Of a DNA stretch of 64,000 nt, positions 36,187 to 47,977 are shown one piece after another (positions within the stretch are counted from its first letter, which is position 1; every line of letters starts with the position of its first letter). The DNA is from Myxococcaceae bacterium. GTDB taxonomy: Bacteria > Myxococcota > Myxococcia > Myxococcales > Myxococcaceae. The stretch covers positions 1-64,000 of the forward strand of contig JAFGNZ010000025.1 in NCBI GenBank assembly GCA_016926755.1, given 5' to 3'. The notes under the pieces were generated by a model. The model was given only the letters and a program-made list of their open reading frames with translations, searched no databases and was not told the origin of the DNA. The position numbers and the translations under genes are program-made.

Positions 36187-36710
36187 GCCCGGAGGAGCTG
36201 CTGGCGCGGCTGCGGGCCGCGCGGGAGGCGGGAGGGGGCAAGCCAGGAGCGCTGGAGCGGCTGAGGCTCCATCGCGAGCTGGCCTCCGCGGCCCCGGCGT
36301 TCGTCCCCAACCTGCTGGAGCTTGGCAGGGGCCTGCAGCTGGCCGAGCCGGCCGCGGGCGAGGACACCTTCACCGAGGCGGAGGCCGTGCTGCGGCAGGC
36401 GGTGGAGGTGTCGGAGCGGAGCGCACGGGCGCTCGTGGAGCTGGCCTACTTCCTCCACATGGTTCGAGACGCCCCCCAGGAGACGGAGCCGCTGCTGGAG
36501 GAGGCGAGCGGCAAGGCCCTGAGGCTGCTGGAGGACGCCTGGACGGGCCTCGTCAACGTGCTGGTGGAGCAGGGCAAGCTCCAGCGGGCGCTCGAGGTGG
36601 GCGACAGGGCACGCCAGCTGTTCCCGGACTCGGTGCGCATCGCCATGGCCTCGGAGGCTGCGCGCAGCGCCGCGGTGCGGGAGGGGCTCCTGCCTCCCGA
36701 GTCGCAGTGA
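36183..36710 (+). CDS. TPR-like helical protein, unknown function
   Basis: About 175 residues, coupled to the upstream lipoprotein by ATGA overlap. No signal peptide. Helical pairs with TPR spacing are visible (EAEAVLRQAVEVSERSARALVELAYFLH; ALRLLEDAWTGLVNVLVEQGKLQRALEVGDRARQLFPDS), about three repeats. A scaffold role is likely. No family is recognised. Confidence 0.75.
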   Translation: MSPEELLARLRAAREAGGGKPGALERLRLHRELASAAPAFVPNLLELGRGLQLAEPAAGEDTFTEAEAVLRQAVEVSERSARALVELAYFLHMVRDAPQETEPLLEEASGKALRLLEDAWTGLVNVLVEQGKLQRALEVGDRARQLFPDSVRIAMASEAARSAAVREGLLPPESQ

Positions 36711-36757
36711 AGGGCTGTCGGGCCCGAGGCAGTGTCAGGAGCTCCGCGGGCACGCGC

Positions 36758-37515
36758 TCAGCAGAGCGGCTGGCGCACCCAGCTCGTCCACGTGCCCAGG
36801 TCCCTGAAGCCCATGCGCAGGTAGATGCCGTGTCCCATCTCGGTGGACTGGAGGACGGCGGCGGCGCGGCCTCGGGCATGGGCATCGACGAGCAGGCCCC
36901 GCATCACCTCCGAGGCCAGCCCCCGGCCGCGCGCATGCGGGACGGTGGCCACCAGGTAGATGCCCGTGGTGTCCTGGAGATCAAAGGCCAGGCCCCCGGC
37001 GATGAGCCGCCCGCCCTCGCGCACGCCTCGCGGGTGCAGGGAGGGGTGGGGCCGGGTGTACCACTCACTGAGGTGGAGGTGCGCGCGGAGGCCGAACGCC
37101 TCCGCGTTGAGGGAGGAGAGCTCCTCCTGGGTGTGGAGCGGCTCCAGGACGATGCGAGGGGCCACCGGTGGGGTGTCCACGAGGCTGAGGCCCATGGCGG
37201 GGACGAGCTCCCCGGGCTGGTAGCCGGCGCGGCTCAGGGCGTGCTCGGCGACGGCGTTGCCGGGGGGCACCTGCACCTGCCAGCGCTGGATGTGCTGGCC
37301 GCGGTAGAAGTCCTCGAGCGGCGCGAGCGCGGGCTCCAGCGCCTCGGCCTCCTCGAAGAGGATCTGCTGCTGGCGGGTGAGCTCGGGGTCATCAGGCAGG
37401 GAGTAGGCCCACACGCCGGGGAGGGTGAGCGCTCGCAGCGAGCCGTGGGCTGCCTGCAGCTGCCTGTAGGCGATGAGGTTGGCTCGCAAGCGCGAGGCGA
37501 GCTCTGCGTCCGTCA
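36758..37515 (-). CDS. GNAT-family N-acetyltransferase
   Basis: About 252 residues from GTG 37515 (a TTG at 37555 is also open; neither has a clear Shine-Dalgarno). The acetyl-CoA site is IYLVATVPHARGRGLASEVMRGLL, with the R-x-x-G-x-G/A loop, followed by ARGRAAAVLQST and the late GHGIYLRMGFRDLGTW, all in the C-terminal half. The N-terminal half (about 1-130) resembles a second, degenerate GNAT unit, giving a tandem architecture. Substrate unknown. Confidence 0.85.
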
Positions 37516-37619
37516 CGGGTGACAGGGTAGGCCGGGTCCGCCTCCCGGAGAACAAGCTGGCAGTGGAAAGTCCCCGCGCCCGGGGACAAGGGGGCTAGGT
37601 TGTTGAGGACGATCCCTCC

Positions 37620-40701
<3,082 letters not shown>

Positions 40702-40715
40702 GCCGGGAATCAGGA

Positions 40716-40740
40716 GCCCCTCTCCCGCCGGGAGAGGGGC
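40716..40740. repeat. Perfect GC-rich hairpin after gyrB
   Basis: GCCCCTCTCCC-GCC-GGGAGAGGGGC is an 11-bp perfect stem with a 3-nt loop, 14 nt after the gyrB stop. It has no T tract. It looks like a dispersed REP-type intergenic element and may also stop gyrB transcription. Confidence 0.55.
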
Positions 40741-40801
40741 GAGGGGAGGGACGAAGCTTGATTACCGAGATCGAGGTCAAGAACTCAAGACCCTCCGGGA
40801 C

Positions 40802-41785
40802 GTGAAGATCCCGCTCGCGCCCGGCATCACGGTGATGGTGGGCGCGAACAACAGCGGCAAGTCCAACGTGCTCGCCGTGCTCAAGCTGCTGAGGGAGTTC
40901 GAAAGGCAGGGCTCTGGGGCTGCGATTGCTGCGCTCGGAGGAGCAGAGTCGATTCTGAGTCGCGGCGCGACGGAGGGATTACGCGTCTCGGTGTCGTCGA
41001 ACTTGGAAGGATACGCTTTCAAGAGCCATCTTGCCTACTCTCGTGGCGAGGAGATGATCAGCCGGGGAGAAGGTCCCCCAGAGCTATCATCCATCGCGGA
41101 TCGGCAGTTTCTCGGGCGATTGTTGGGCAAGCACGCGAAGCTGATGGCCGCAACATCTGTCCACGATCTTTCCGTAGCGGCACTCCGCGCACCATCCATC
41201 ATCCAACGAGGGGCAGTATTGGGACCTGACGGGCGGGACGTGGCTGCGGTACTCGACAACATGGCGGGAGAGGCCCCTGCACGTCGTGATGCCATCGACG
41301 AGACTGTTCGACGTGCTGCTCATGAAGTGAAGCGCATCGTCACACGGCCAGGTCCAGAGCCGGGGACCAAGGTGCTGGGCGTTGAGGAGAAGGATGGGCG
41401 TGTCTATGGAGCTGAGGACATGTCGGATGGTCTCCTCCTCTTCATTGGCCTGGCGGTCGCCGCGCAACTGAGGGCGGACGCACAAGGCGTTCTTGCCATC
41501 GAAGCGCCTGAGCGTGGCATTCATCCACGGCGCTTGCGCGATCTCGTGGATCACCTGCTCCGGCTGACGAATGCTGGCATCCAGGTGGTCCTGACGACGC
41601 ACTCACCGACGCTGCTCGATGAGTTCCGTGACTCGCCCGAGAGTGTGCTCATCTTCGACCGGGACGAGAAGGGAACTCACATCACCCGGCTGTCAGACCG
41701 CCCCGACTGGGCCAAGGAACTCAAGGGTTCTCCCTTGGGTGAGCTCTGGTACTCGGGTGTTCTCGGGGGCTTGCCAGGCCGATGA
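40802..41785 (+). CDS. AAA-family ATPase (SMC/OLD-like), with apparent 5' frameshift
   Basis: About 327 residues from GTG 40802. Walker A is VGANNSGKSN. The C-terminal ABC-like part has a signature-like region DMSDGLLLF, Walker B-like GVLAIEAPERGIHPR and the switch His in VLTTHSPTLL, as in AAA_15/AAA_21 ATPases. The family start MITEIEVKNFKTLRD is present but out of frame: TTG 40758 (GGAGG 8 nt upstream) reads MITEIEVKN, then AAC-TC-AAG lacks one T of the expected TTC at about 40785. Translation from GTG would lose the first strand. Codon use is less GC-rich than gyrB. It is coupled (ATGA) to the next ORF, as in two-gene defence modules. Confidence 0.8.
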   Translation: MKIPLAPGITVMVGANNSGKSNVLAVLKLLREFERQGSGAAIAALGGAESILSRGATEGLRVSVSSNLEGYAFKSHLAYSRGEEMISRGEGPPELSSIADRQFLGRLLGKHAKLMAATSVHDLSVAALRAPSIIQRGAVLGPDGRDVAAVLDNMAGEAPARRDAIDETVRRAAHEVKRIVTRPGPEPGTKVLGVEEKDGRVYGAEDMSDGLLLFIGLAVAAQLRADAQGVLAIEAPERGIHPRRLRDLVDHLLRLTNAGIQVVLTTHSPTLLDEFRDSPESVLIFDRDEKGTHITRLSDRPDWAKELKGSPLGELWYSGVLGGLPGR

Positions 41786-42222
41786 AGCTTGCGTTCTGCG
41801 TCGAGGACGACACCGACGAGGACGTGTTCCGTGTGCTGCTCTCACGGATCCTGGCTACTGAAGTCGTCCCGAGTGAAACGCAGTACCGCATCCCCGAGCT
41901 GCGCGCGGCTGCTCAAGTAAGTGAACCGCTCTCCTGGCCTCGCCATGGGCTGCCCGCCTTGCGCTACCTCTTCGCAGTGCCTGTGCAGGCTCTGGAGACG
42001 TGGCTGCTTCTCGCGCGTGGACATGACTTCAAGGGTGAGGGCGAGGCCCTGGGTCACGATCCGTCTGGACGAGCAAAGCTCAAGCGCCTGCTCTACGGGA
42101 TGGAGCACCCGGACCGGGACACCATGAGAAGCGCCGCGCTCCCCATCGCAGAGGCGCTCGATGTGGCCGCCTTGGCGAAGGCGAGCCCGAGCTTCGCCGA
42201 CTTCCTCACCCAGCTTCGATGA
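41782..42222 (+). CDS. Small TOPRIM/DUF4276-like protein, partner of the ATPase
   Basis: About 146 residues, overlapping the ATPase stop by 4 nt. The start LAFCVEDDTDEDVFRVLLSRIL resembles the Glu-containing first TOPRIM motif. A later VQALETWLLLARG and the ending ALPIAEALDVAALAKASPSFADFLTQL resemble the E-x-W-L-L and C-terminal parts of DUF4276/RloB-like proteins. The central Asp-x-Asp segment expected between them is missing, so it may be internally deleted. With the ATPase it would form an OLD/PARIS-like pair, but both members look damaged. It overlaps the convergent gene by 17 bp. Confidence 0.6.
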   Translation: MKLAFCVEDDTDEDVFRVLLSRILATEVVPSETQYRIPELRAAAQVSEPLSWPRHGLPALRYLFAVPVQALETWLLLARGHDFKGEGEALGHDPSGRAKLKRLLYGMEHPDRDTMRSAALPIAEALDVAALAKASPSFADFLTQLR

Positions 42223-42772
42223 GCCGCGCGAGTGCCTCGTCCGTGATGCGGCCTGCCTCCACGAGCGGGTAGCTACGCTCCGTGTAGAGGTCCCGCACGT
42301 TCGCATCGAACTCGCGCCTCAGGAGCTCCGCCGCCAGCCGTGTCGCGCCGCTTGGACTGCTGCGAGCCGCTGCCATGGCGAATCGGGTCGACTCGGGGCC
42401 TCCCACTTCACGGGACATGCTTAGCGCTGCCTCCTTTGCGGCCTCTTTTCCGAGCACTCGCGCGATTTCATCGACGGCCTGGCGCAGGCGCAGGCGGCAG
42501 CGCTGCACTTCGTCCTCTCGGGAGGCGAGCTGTTGCTTCGTCTGTGCGAGGAAGTGCTCGACGGCTTCCTGGCCTGCCGGCACGTCCACCGTCGTCAGCG
42601 TTCCCAGCCTGGCCAGCAGGAACCGGTAGCGCGGGGGCTGGTTGCCTTCCGAGGGAACGAAGGACACCTTCTGCACGCGGTGTCCGGCGGACAGGTGCGA
42701 CTTGAGGAGGCGGAAGAAGGCATCGCCCTCGGCCTCGGTCCGTACCTGTTCAAGGTATTCAGTGAACCCCAT
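42206..42772 (-). CDS. Hypothetical helical protein
   Basis: About 188 residues from ATG 42772 (MGFTEYLEQVRTEAEGDAFFRLLK); the track start at 42988 runs through an inverted repeat and is unlikely. The middle is beta-like (YRFLLARLGTLTTVDVPAG), then a long helix (LAQTKQQLASREDEVQRCRLRLRQAVDEIARVLG) predicts a coiled coil. There is no known motif. Codon use is less GC-biased than the housekeeping genes, as in the neighbouring ATPase pair, so it may belong to the same accessory patch. It converges with the TOPRIM-like ORF. Confidence 0.62.
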   Translation of the reverse strand: MGFTEYLEQVRTEAEGDAFFRLLKSHLSAGHRVQKVSFVPSEGNQPPRYRFLLARLGTLTTVDVPAGQEAVEHFLAQTKQQLASREDEVQRCRLRLRQAVDEIARVLGKEAAKEAALSMSREVGGPESTRFAMAAARSSPSGATRLAAELLRREFDANVRDLYTERSYPLVEAGRITDEALARLIEAG

Positions 42773-42870
42773 TCCCCGAAGTATGGCGATCTCCGGGCGG
42801 CACTGCACGGATGGAAGCAAGTCGCTGGAATGCAGCTGACACCCGCCGGTGCGGGAGCGATGGGTCACTC

Positions 42871-42919
42871 TTCGGAAATGTCGGGGGTTCTGAGCCTCAA
42901 AAGTCCCGACATCTTCGAA
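42871..42919. repeat. Large inverted repeat between divergent genes
   Basis: TTCGGAAATGTCGGG (42871-42885) and CCCGACATCTTCGAA (42905-42919) match at 13 of 15 positions, with ATGTCGGG/CCCGACAT perfect and a 19-nt spacer. It may be an operator for the PaiB-like gene and the 42772 gene, or a mobile repeat unit. Confidence 0.6.
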
Positions 42920-42999
42920 CAGTGAGCCATGGGACCGGAACCGGGCAGAGTCGCTGCCGGGGTTGACGACGCGGGAGGCTTGGGGCACGTCCGTGTCCC

Positions 43000-43641
43000 A
43001 TGTACCTCCCGCGTTCTTTTCAGGAGCAGGACCCCGAGCGCCTCCTTGCCTTCATGAGGCGCTACAACTTCGCCACGCTCGTCACCGTAGAGGACGGCGT
43101 CCCGTTCGCCTCCCACCTGCCGTTCCTCGTCGAGCCCGGCACCGAGGGCTCCAGCGGGGGCTCCAGCGGGCGGCTGCTCGCGCACATGGCGCGCGCCAAT
43201 CCGCAGTGGCGCGCCTTCTCCCAGGACCGGGACGTCCTCGTCATCTTCGAGGGGCCGCACACCTATGTGTCCCCGTCCTGGTACGTCACCGAGCCCAACG
43301 TCCCCACGTGGAACTACGCCGTCGTCCACGCCTACGGACGGCCTCGCGTCATCGAGGAGCCCGAGGAGTGCCTGCGCATCCTCCGGGACTCGGTCTCCAC
43401 GTACGAGGCCGGCTTCGAGAAGCCCTGGACCCTCGACCGGGTCGGTGACCACGCCCAGCGGCTGCTCCCCGGCATTACCGCCTTCGAGCTCCGCCTCTCG
43501 CGCGTCGAGGGCAAGTTCAAGCTGAACCAGAACCGCGCTCCCGAGGATCGCCGCGCCGTCATGGAGCTCCTGGAGCGCAGCGAGGATCCCGCGCAGCGCG
43601 CCGTCGGCGTGCTGATGCGCGAGCGCGACGACCGGAGGTGA
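43000..43641 (+). CDS. PaiB-type FMN-binding negative transcriptional regulator-like protein
   Basis: About 213 residues, full length for the family. The start MYLPRSFQEQDPERLLAFMRRYNFATLVTVEDGVPFASHLPFLVE is characteristic. The split-barrel flavin fold continues with LLAHMARANPQWRAF, LVIFEGPHTYVSPSWY and VPTWNYAVVHAYG, and ends with HQNR-like KLNQNRAPEDRRAV. In Bacillus PaiB represses protease and sporulation genes; in most genomes the role is unknown and flavin-dependent chemistry is possible. It is divergent from the hypothetical gene at 42772, with an inverted repeat between. Confidence 0.9.
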   Translation: MYLPRSFQEQDPERLLAFMRRYNFATLVTVEDGVPFASHLPFLVEPGTEGSSGGSSGRLLAHMARANPQWRAFSQDRDVLVIFEGPHTYVSPSWYVTEPNVPTWNYAVVHAYGRPRVIEEPEECLRILRDSVSTYEAGFEKPWTLDRVGDHAQRLLPGITAFELRLSRVEGKFKLNQNRAPEDRRAVMELLERSEDPAQRAVGVLMRERDDRR

Positions 43642-43781
43642 CGCGCGCCGTCGCGGTAGCGTGAGACGAACGGACAAAACATTGATTCTCCCGGACATGG
43701 CTCCGTGGGCTGCTGCATCGCTACTTACTGGCCCCGAAGTCGTCACCCGTTTCGTTCCACCCACCCCCCGGGAGCCGTCCC

Positions 43782-45437
43782 ATGAGAAAGCTGATCAACA
43801 ACCCCTGGAAGCCGCTGCGCGCGGCCATTCTGAGCCTCGCCCTCGTCGCCGCCGGCTGCGAAGGAGATCAGGGCCTCGCCGGAGCGCAGGGAGAGCAGGG
43901 CCCCAAGGGCGATCCGGGCGCCTCCGCCACCGTCGATCCCTCGCTCAACGCCGTGGACAAGGCCTTCGCCGGCATCGGCGGCAAGACGGCCATCCAGAAC
44001 CTGCAGGGCTTCGAGCTGGAGATCTCCGGCCAGCGCTGGGCCCCCGGCGAGAGCTTCACGCCGGACGCGGAGCTGCTGCAGGGCAGCACCTACGATGGGA
44101 CCCGCGTCCGCTATGACGTGAGCAACAACCGGCTCTCCATCAACCACAAGCGCACCCTCAGGATCTTCGGCTTCAACACCCCGCAGGACTACACCGAGAT
44201 CATCAACGGCAACCGGGGCCACGTGGCCGGCATCGAGCACCTCTTCGGCATGCCCACCGGGGACCTGCTCCCGGACCGCACCGCCGCCATCCGCCGGCAG
44301 ACGAGGCTGCTCAACCCGCACCTCATCCTCAAGGACATCGCGGCCGACCCGGGCATCGCCCGCGATGGCGGCGCGGCGCTCCTCGACGGCAGCGTCCACA
44401 ACCTGCTGGTGGTGAACGACGCCGTGCACCCCCTCACCCTCTACGTGAACGCGCAGACGGGGAAGCTCTCCAAGCTCGTCACCGTGGAGAGCGATCACCT
44501 GCACCGCGACATCCCCATCGAGGTCTTCTACGTGGGCTGGGAGTCCGTGAACGGCGGGCCGCTCTTCCCCAAGAACGTCTACCTCGCCGCCAACGGCCAC
44601 GTGCTGCACATCGAGACGCGCAAGTCGGTGACGGCCAACCCAGCCTTCGCGGAGTCGCTCTTCACCTTCCCCACGGGGGCCTCGCCCGTCGAGAACGCGG
44701 AGGACGCGGCGCGCGGCGCGGCCAACCACCAGTTCCACATGACCTTCGCCTCCTTCGGCCTCCCGCTGGACAGCCTGCTGACCGCCGTGGTGCCGACGCA
44801 GCTGTCCCCGGGCGTCTACTTCCTGGGCGGCAGCAGCCACAACTCGCTGGCCATCGAGCAGGAAAACGGCATCGTCATCGTCGAGGCACCGCTCTACCCG
44901 GAGCGCAGCGCGGCCATCATCGACTGGGCGAAGAGCTTCGCGGAGTTCGACGGCAAGCCCATCACCCACGTGCTCGCCACCCACCACCACGATGACCACG
45001 CGGCGGGCCTGCGCACCTTCGTGGCAGAGGGCGCCAACGTGGTGCTGCACGAGAGCATCACCTCCTACTTCCGGCAGATCTTCACCAACCCGTCCACCAT
45101 CCGGAAGGACCGGCTCGCCGAGAGCCCCAGGGCGGCGACCTTCATGACCGTGCCCGCGGGTGGCGCGCTCCTGCTCGATGATCCGACGAACCCCGTCACC
45201 GCGTACAGCTTCAACACCACTCACGCCCGGGACATGCTGATGTTCTACGTGGGCGGCAACGCGAAGGTCGTCTTCTCCTCGGATCTCTTCAACCCGGGCC
45301 AGGGCGGCATCGGCGACGGCCCCAAGGAGCTCTACAAGGCCATCACCCAGACGCACAACCTGGACGTCACCACCGTCGCGGGTGGGCATGGCGCCACGGG
45401 CCCCCTCGCGGATCTGCAGCAGGCTGCCGGCATGTAG
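43782..45437 (+). CDS. Metallo-beta-lactamase-fold hydrolase, lipoprotein with collagen-like linker
   Basis: About 551 residues. The signal MRKLINNPWKPLRAAILSLALVAAGC is followed by a short collagen-like segment (GLAGAQGEQGPKGDPGAS, Gly-X-Y triplets) after the lipid anchor. About 300 residues of beta-rich, unassigned sequence precede the MBL domain, whose metal motif is ATHHHDDHAAG (about 401), with later metal residues in NTTHARDML, SSDLFNPG and a final GGHGATGP. The catalytic metal set appears complete. The substrate is unknown; quenching of signals, esters or lactones are options. Surface display on a Gly-X-Y spacer is inferred. Confidence 0.87.
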   Translation: MRKLINNPWKPLRAAILSLALVAAGCEGDQGLAGAQGEQGPKGDPGASATVDPSLNAVDKAFAGIGGKTAIQNLQGFELEISGQRWAPGESFTPDAELLQGSTYDGTRVRYDVSNNRLSINHKRTLRIFGFNTPQDYTEIINGNRGHVAGIEHLFGMPTGDLLPDRTAAIRRQTRLLNPHLILKDIAADPGIARDGGAALLDGSVHNLLVVNDAVHPLTLYVNAQTGKLSKLVTVESDHLHRDIPIEVFYVGWESVNGGPLFPKNVYLAANGHVLHIETRKSVTANPAFAESLFTFPTGASPVENAEDAARGAANHQFHMTFASFGLPLDSLLTAVVPTQLSPGVYFLGGSSHNSLAIEQENGIVIVEAPLYPERSAAIIDWAKSFAEFDGKPITHVLATHHHDDHAAGLRTFVAEGANVVLHESITSYFRQIFTNPSTIRKDRLAESPRAATFMTVPAGGALLLDDPTNPVTAYSFNTTHARDMLMFYVGGNAKVVFSSDLFNPGQGGIGDGPKELYKAITQTHNLDVTTVAGGHGATGPLADLQQAAGM

Positions 45438-45599
45438 TGCACGCCGCCTGAATCCCCCGTGGCGTAAGAGCCCCACATGAAACCCTTCCGCTCGGGCCTG
45501 GGAAGGGGCAACGGCGGCCCCGGTCCCTGGGAGGTTCCTCCCGGTGAGCCGGGGCCGGTTCGTCTCGGGTGGGGAGCGCGTGGTAGCCTGGACCTCACG

Positions 45600-46712
45600 A
45601 TGCGGCACTCGCAACCCATTGGCATGGATGTGCTCGCTGACGTGCTCTCCGCCACTCGCATTGGGGGCACGGTGTTCTGCCGCTCCGAGCTGCCGGCGCC
45701 GTGGGGCATGCTCTTCGAGCCGGCCTCTCGTGCAGGGCTCCACATCGTCGCGCGCGGCTCGTGCTGGCTGCGCATGAAGGGCCGGAGCGAGCCGCTGCAC
45801 CTGGCGCAAGGGGACGTCGTCCTGCTGCCGCACGGCGCGGGGCACAGCCTCACCAGCGCGCCGAACGTCCAGGCCCTGCCCTTCCCGAAGCTGCTGGGGC
45901 GCTGCCAGGTTACCCATGGCCCCAACGGCATGAGCTTGAGCCTGGAGGGCAAGGGTCCCTCCACCCTGCTGCTGTGCGGCTCCTACTGCTTCGAGCACGA
46001 CAGCGTCCACCCGCTGCTGTCGCTGCTGCCCCCCCTCATCCACCTCCGCTCGGAGGCGGGGCTCATGCCCGGGCCGCTCGAGGCGGTGCTCCGCCTGCTC
46101 GTGGCCGAGTACGTCCAGCCCGGCCCCGGCACCGCCACCGTTACCGCGCGCCTGGTGGATGTGCTCTTCATCCACATCATCCGCGCCTGGCTGGAGCAGC
46201 AGCCCGAGGGGAGCGCTGGGTGGCTGGGCGCCGTGAGGGATGCCCAGGTGGGAAGGGCGCTGGCGCTGATGCATGGGGAGCCGCGGCGCGACTGGACGGT
46301 GGAGTCGCTCGCCGTAGAGGTGGCCTGCTCTCGCGCCACCTTCGCGCGGCGCTTCCGGGAGCTGGTGGGGGAGCCGCCCCTGGTGTACCTCACGCGCCTG
46401 CGGATGGATGTCGCCGCGCGCCTGCTGCGAGACGGCGAGCAGTCCCTGGCCACCATCGCGGCGCACGTGGGCTATGCCTCCGAGTTCGCCTTCAACCGCA
46501 CCTTCCACCGCGTGCGCGGCGTGCCGCCTGGGCGCTACCGTGAGCAGGCCCGTGAGGCCGCGGAAGCGCCCGCCGCCAGCGGGGGAGCGGGGATGGCCGC
46601 ACTGGCGCCCCCGTACTCCTTCCCGCCCGTCGCGCCTCAGGCGGTGGGGCGGGGTCGGCGCGCGCTCGGGGCGCGGGGCAGGGCCGCGCGCAGCGCTCCT
46701 CGCGCGGAGTGA
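45600..46712 (+). CDS. AraC-family transcriptional regulator with cupin domain
   Basis: About 370 residues from ATG 45600 (MRHSQPIGMDVLADVLSATRIGG); ATG 45624 is also plausible, and the track start at 45477 is not supported. The N-terminal cupin_6 region (GLHIVARGSCWLRM...LAQGDVVLLPHGAGH) is followed by the two AraC HTHs (DWTVESLAVEVACSRATFARRFRELVG and SLATIAAHVGYASEFAFNRTFHRVRGVPPGRYR). A Pro/Ala/Arg-rich tail of about 55 residues follows. It is probably an effector-controlled activator of an oxidoreductase or MBL gene; the MBL gene is just upstream, in the same orientation. Confidence 0.9.
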   Translation: MRHSQPIGMDVLADVLSATRIGGTVFCRSELPAPWGMLFEPASRAGLHIVARGSCWLRMKGRSEPLHLAQGDVVLLPHGAGHSLTSAPNVQALPFPKLLGRCQVTHGPNGMSLSLEGKGPSTLLLCGSYCFEHDSVHPLLSLLPPLIHLRSEAGLMPGPLEAVLRLLVAEYVQPGPGTATVTARLVDVLFIHIIRAWLEQQPEGSAGWLGAVRDAQVGRALALMHGEPRRDWTVESLAVEVACSRATFARRFRELVGEPPLVYLTRLRMDVAARLLRDGEQSLATIAAHVGYASEFAFNRTFHRVRGVPPGRYREQAREAAEAPAASGGAGMAALAPPYSFPPVAPQAVGRGRRALGARGRAARSAPRAE

Positions 46713-46728
46713 GTGGCGGCCGGGCGAC

Positions 46729-47913
46729 CTACTTCACGCCGGCCGCGCGGCGCATCAGCGCTCCTCGGAGCCGGTTCAGGGGCTTGCGGGCCGTGAGCGT
46801 CAAGGAGGCTAGGTCCGTGGGGTACCGGGTGAGGCACTCGTAGCCCTCGCGCGTCACCAGCACCGTGTCCGAGTGGCGGATGCCGCCGATGCCCTCCAGG
46901 TAGATGCCGGGCTCGATGCTGATCAGCATGTTCTCCTGGAGCACTTCCGTGCTCCCCTCGGCGACCCAGGGGGCCTCGTGGTTGCCCAGCCCGAAGCCAT
47001 GCCCCGTGCGGTGCAGCAGCCGGCTGCCATGGCCCTCCTGCTGGAGGAAGGCGCGGGTGGCGCCGTCGAGCTCGGCGCAGCTCACCCCGGGGCGCACCAG
47101 CGCGAAGGCCCGCCGCCGGGCCTCCATCATCGCCGCGAACGCCGCCTTCTCTTCCGCGCGCGGAGGGGCCAGGAAGTAGGTGCGCTCGCACTCGGCGGCG
47201 TACCCGTTGACGCGCAGGAAGCCCAGGGCGATGTGCGGGCCGTCCTCCAGCCGATCCGCCAGCGTGGGGACGCCGTGGGGCTGCGCGCTCAAGGGCGCCG
47301 GCCAGCTCCCCACCAGCGCGCTGCTCGTCAGCAGATCGTACCCGACCTCCCGCATGATCCGCAGCTGCACCGCGCGGCCCTGGGCGATGAGCTCCAGCTC
47401 GGAGACGCCGTGGTAGGAGGCCTCCAGGAGCTTGCGCACCGCGAGGGCCGTGTAGCGCGCGGTGTCCCGGATCATCTGGATCTCGGCCGGTGATTTCACC
47501 ACGCGCAGCGCTTCGACCAAAGGGAGGGCCCGCGGAGAGAGCCCAGAGAGCCGGCCAGAAATCTCCTGAGAGAGCGAGGGTTCGATGCCCACCCGGGGGC
47601 TGCCCGCGAGCAGCTCCAGCAGCCGGTCCGCCCAGCCCTGCCCGGCGGGCGCGGGGTAGTCCCAGTAGTGGTGGACCTCCTCCACGTTCGGCGCGGCGCT
47701 CAGGTGTTGCTGCTCGAGCGCGGGCACCAGCAGCACGATGGGCGCCGTGGGCCGGATGAGGATGAAGAAGGGTCGCTCCAGCGGCTTGTAGGAGACGCCG
47801 GTGAGGTAATAGATGCTGTCCTCGCTCGAGACGAGGAACGTCTCCAACCCGGCCTCGGCCACGCGCTGGCGCAGGCGTGCCATGCGGCTCACGTATTCGT
47901 CACGGGCGATCAC
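46729..47913 (-). CDS. M24-fold (aminopeptidase P/creatinase-like) protein with altered metal site
   Basis: About 394 residues from GTG 47913. It has a creatinase-type N-terminal domain (about 1-140: FLVSSEDSIYYLTGVSYKPLERPFF) and a pita-bread M24 domain. His is kept in HRTGHGFGLGNHEAP and Glu in ISIEPGIYLEG. The first Asp position reads IALGFLRVNGY (Asp to Ala), SDxTRT reads AECERT (Asp to Glu), and the last Glu position (RxEDT) reads RHSDT. So two or three of five metal ligands are lost. As in creatinase, a metal-independent hydrolysis of a small C-N bond is more likely than proline peptidase activity. It is divergent from the sRNA gene. Confidence 0.85.
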   Translation of the reverse strand: MIARDEYVSRMARLRQRVAEAGLETFLVSSEDSIYYLTGVSYKPLERPFFILIRPTAPIVLLVPALEQQHLSAAPNVEEVHHYWDYPAPAGQGWADRLLELLAGSPRVGIEPSLSQEISGRLSGLSPRALPLVEALRVVKSPAEIQMIRDTARYTALAVRKLLEASYHGVSELELIAQGRAVQLRIMREVGYDLLTSSALVGSWPAPLSAQPHGVPTLADRLEDGPHIALGFLRVNGYAAECERTYFLAPPRAEEKAAFAAMMEARRRAFALVRPGVSCAELDGATRAFLQQEGHGSRLLHRTGHGFGLGNHEAPWVAEGSTEVLQENMLISIEPGIYLEGIGGIRHSDTVLVTREGYECLTRYPTDLASLTLTARKPLNRLRGALMRRAAGVK

Positions 47914-47977
47914 TCGCGCCTGTCTTAGCCCGAACGCCCACCCGGGCCCACCTGCCGTACGCCCATCCGGAAAGGCC

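Noticed and set aside
40716-40740. Intrinsic terminator of gyrB
   Set aside because: The stem is perfect but has no T tract, so it was listed as a repeat/hairpin; termination remains possible.
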